Assembly (NCBI GenBank): GCA_963576735.1
Contig: OY755179.1
Location: 5,704,001-5,768,000 of the forward strand
Source of the DNA: Bedellia somnulentella
Lineage: Eukaryota > Arthropoda > Insecta > Lepidoptera > Bedelliidae
Direction: 5' to 3'
DNA length: 64,000 nucleotides
Shown here one piece after another: positions 63,401-64,000 of the stretch. Numbering within the stretch: the first letter of the stretch is position 1; the number at the start of each line of letters is the position of its first letter. Below the pieces are notes generated by a model. It ran no database searches. It was given only the letters and a program-made list of their open reading frames with translations, and had not been told where the DNA came from. Position numbers and translations under genes: made by a program.

Positions 63401-64000
63401 TTGGTATTGTGAAAATGAAGGCGGACGCCCGCGCCGGGTTCTGGTGGCCGGGCATGTGCGTGGAGCTGGAGCGCGCGCTGGCCGACTGCGCGGTGTGCAC
63501 GCAGCTGCGGCCCGCGCCCGCCCGCGCGCTGCTCACCTCGTGGCCGCCCCCGCCGGAACCGTGGTACCGAGTTCATGCGGACTTTCTAGGGCCATTTAAC
63601 AATAAAATGTTTTTAATATTTGTAGACGCGTATTCTAAATGGGTTGAAGTATACGACGTAAGTACAGGTTACGTGTCAAAAGTGGTCATACAAAAGTTAT
63701 GTGATCTTATGGCTAGGTTTGGTCTAATCAATACTATTTGTACTGACAATGGCACATCTTTTGTTTCATCTCAGTTTGAGCAATTTTGTAAAAGTAATGG
63801 AATAACTCATTTAACATCTCCAGTATATAATCCCGCTAGCAATGGGCAGGCCGAGAGCTATGTAAAGATAGTCAAAAAAGCATTGAGTGGAATCTTTTTG
63901 TCCAATAATGATAATGTAAGTATAAAACTTAACGAATTTTTATTTAATTATCGGAACTCTGAACATTCATGTACAAAAAAATCACCAGCGGAGGTTCTTT
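60427..64000 (+). pseudogene. Ty3/gypsy (Mag-like) gag-pol, 5-prime part, one nonsense codon
   Basis: One frame from ATG 60427 to the window end, broken only by TAG at 61783-61785. Gag region: WESYKGRLEQWF and VELLDGHF, then two CCHC knuckles, CTVCGYNGHFANKC and CNKCGVKGHMKRIC (the two-knuckle form is typical of Mag). Protease: FEIDTGSAVTVIS, later PPLLGRDF. RT: KIRLCADYSVSIN, FTKLDLSGAYNQ, FGLSSAPAIFQR and LQFLDDILITG (catalytic Asp pair). RNase H: LTVDASPWGLGAVLS. Integrase: HH-CC zinc site (HNGHIG, CAVCTQL), VHADFLGPF, CTDNGTSFVSSQFEQF and NPASNGQAESY. The stop falls between protease and RT where a Glu codon is usual. Gag and pol share one frame with no shift. No envelope gene is visible. 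A GC-rich block lies at 63420-63560. Confidence 0.88.

Noticed and set aside
60224..64000. Endogenous retrovirus with envelope gene
   Set aside because: Gag structure and two zinc knuckles fit a Mag-like Ty3/gypsy retrotransposon, and no envelope frame is present in the window; the 3-prime end is not visible, so this is judged on the 5-prime part only.

Overview
Animal nuclear DNA, most likely from a moth or butterfly. The base composition is AT-rich, genes are split by GT-AG introns, and there is a ZAD-type C2H2 zinc-finger gene of the insect kind. Repeats make up much of the window and are of lepidopteran style: non-autonomous Helitrons with a GTCT microsatellite and CTAG(T) ends, two tRNA-derived SINE families, a third SINE-like family, mariner/maT, pogo-like and THAP-bearing DNA transposons, LINEs, and a Mag-like Ty3/gypsy element. 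No bacterial genes, CRISPR arrays or rRNA were seen.

Host genes, left to right. (1) 1-1117, minus: first two coding exons of a multi-pass membrane protein, possibly a DHHC palmitoyltransferase. (2) 2808-4495, plus: mitochondrial ribosomal protein uL4m (mRpL4), 2 exons, 286 aa. (3) 9729-15586, minus: HYLS1-like centriolar protein, 5 exons, 223 aa. (4) 18403-39208, plus: aminoacylase-1, 9 exons, 398 aa, with all metal and catalytic residues. (5) 44989-55739, plus: ZAD + six C2H2 fingers, 9 exons, 387 aa. (6) 56519-58028, minus: complex I subunit NDUFC2-like, 3 exons, 117 aa. All five complete models keep phase across every intron. The genes look functionally unrelated, which is normal for an insect chromosome.

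Repeat families (names used only here). A = Helitron starting TCTATACTT and ending CTAG. H = second Helitron-like family ending GTCGGGTCAGCTAGT. F = Helitron-like ends around a nested cluster. B = tRNA-derived SINE of about 375 bp with a TTATG tail. C = about 240-bp SINE-like element. D = LINE 3-prime ends that share a terminal motif with C. E = tRNA-headed SINE often found as inverted copies.

Regions of note. Intron 7 of the aminoacylase gene (30529-38110) is a multi-level nest: Helitron F, then an internally deleted mariner, then a LINE, then a 3.07-kb composite Helitron cluster. The composite sits exactly between two codon parts of the LINE ORF. Several foldback structures built on SINE E, each with clear target duplications, lie at 26.7-27.5, 50.4-50.8 and 52.2 kb. 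A THAP-encoding transposon with 28-bp perfect terminal repeats lies at 58.2-59.8 kb. The right end (60224-64000) is the 5-prime part of a Ty3/gypsy Mag-like element, with one nonsense codon in its gag-pol frame; it runs off the window.
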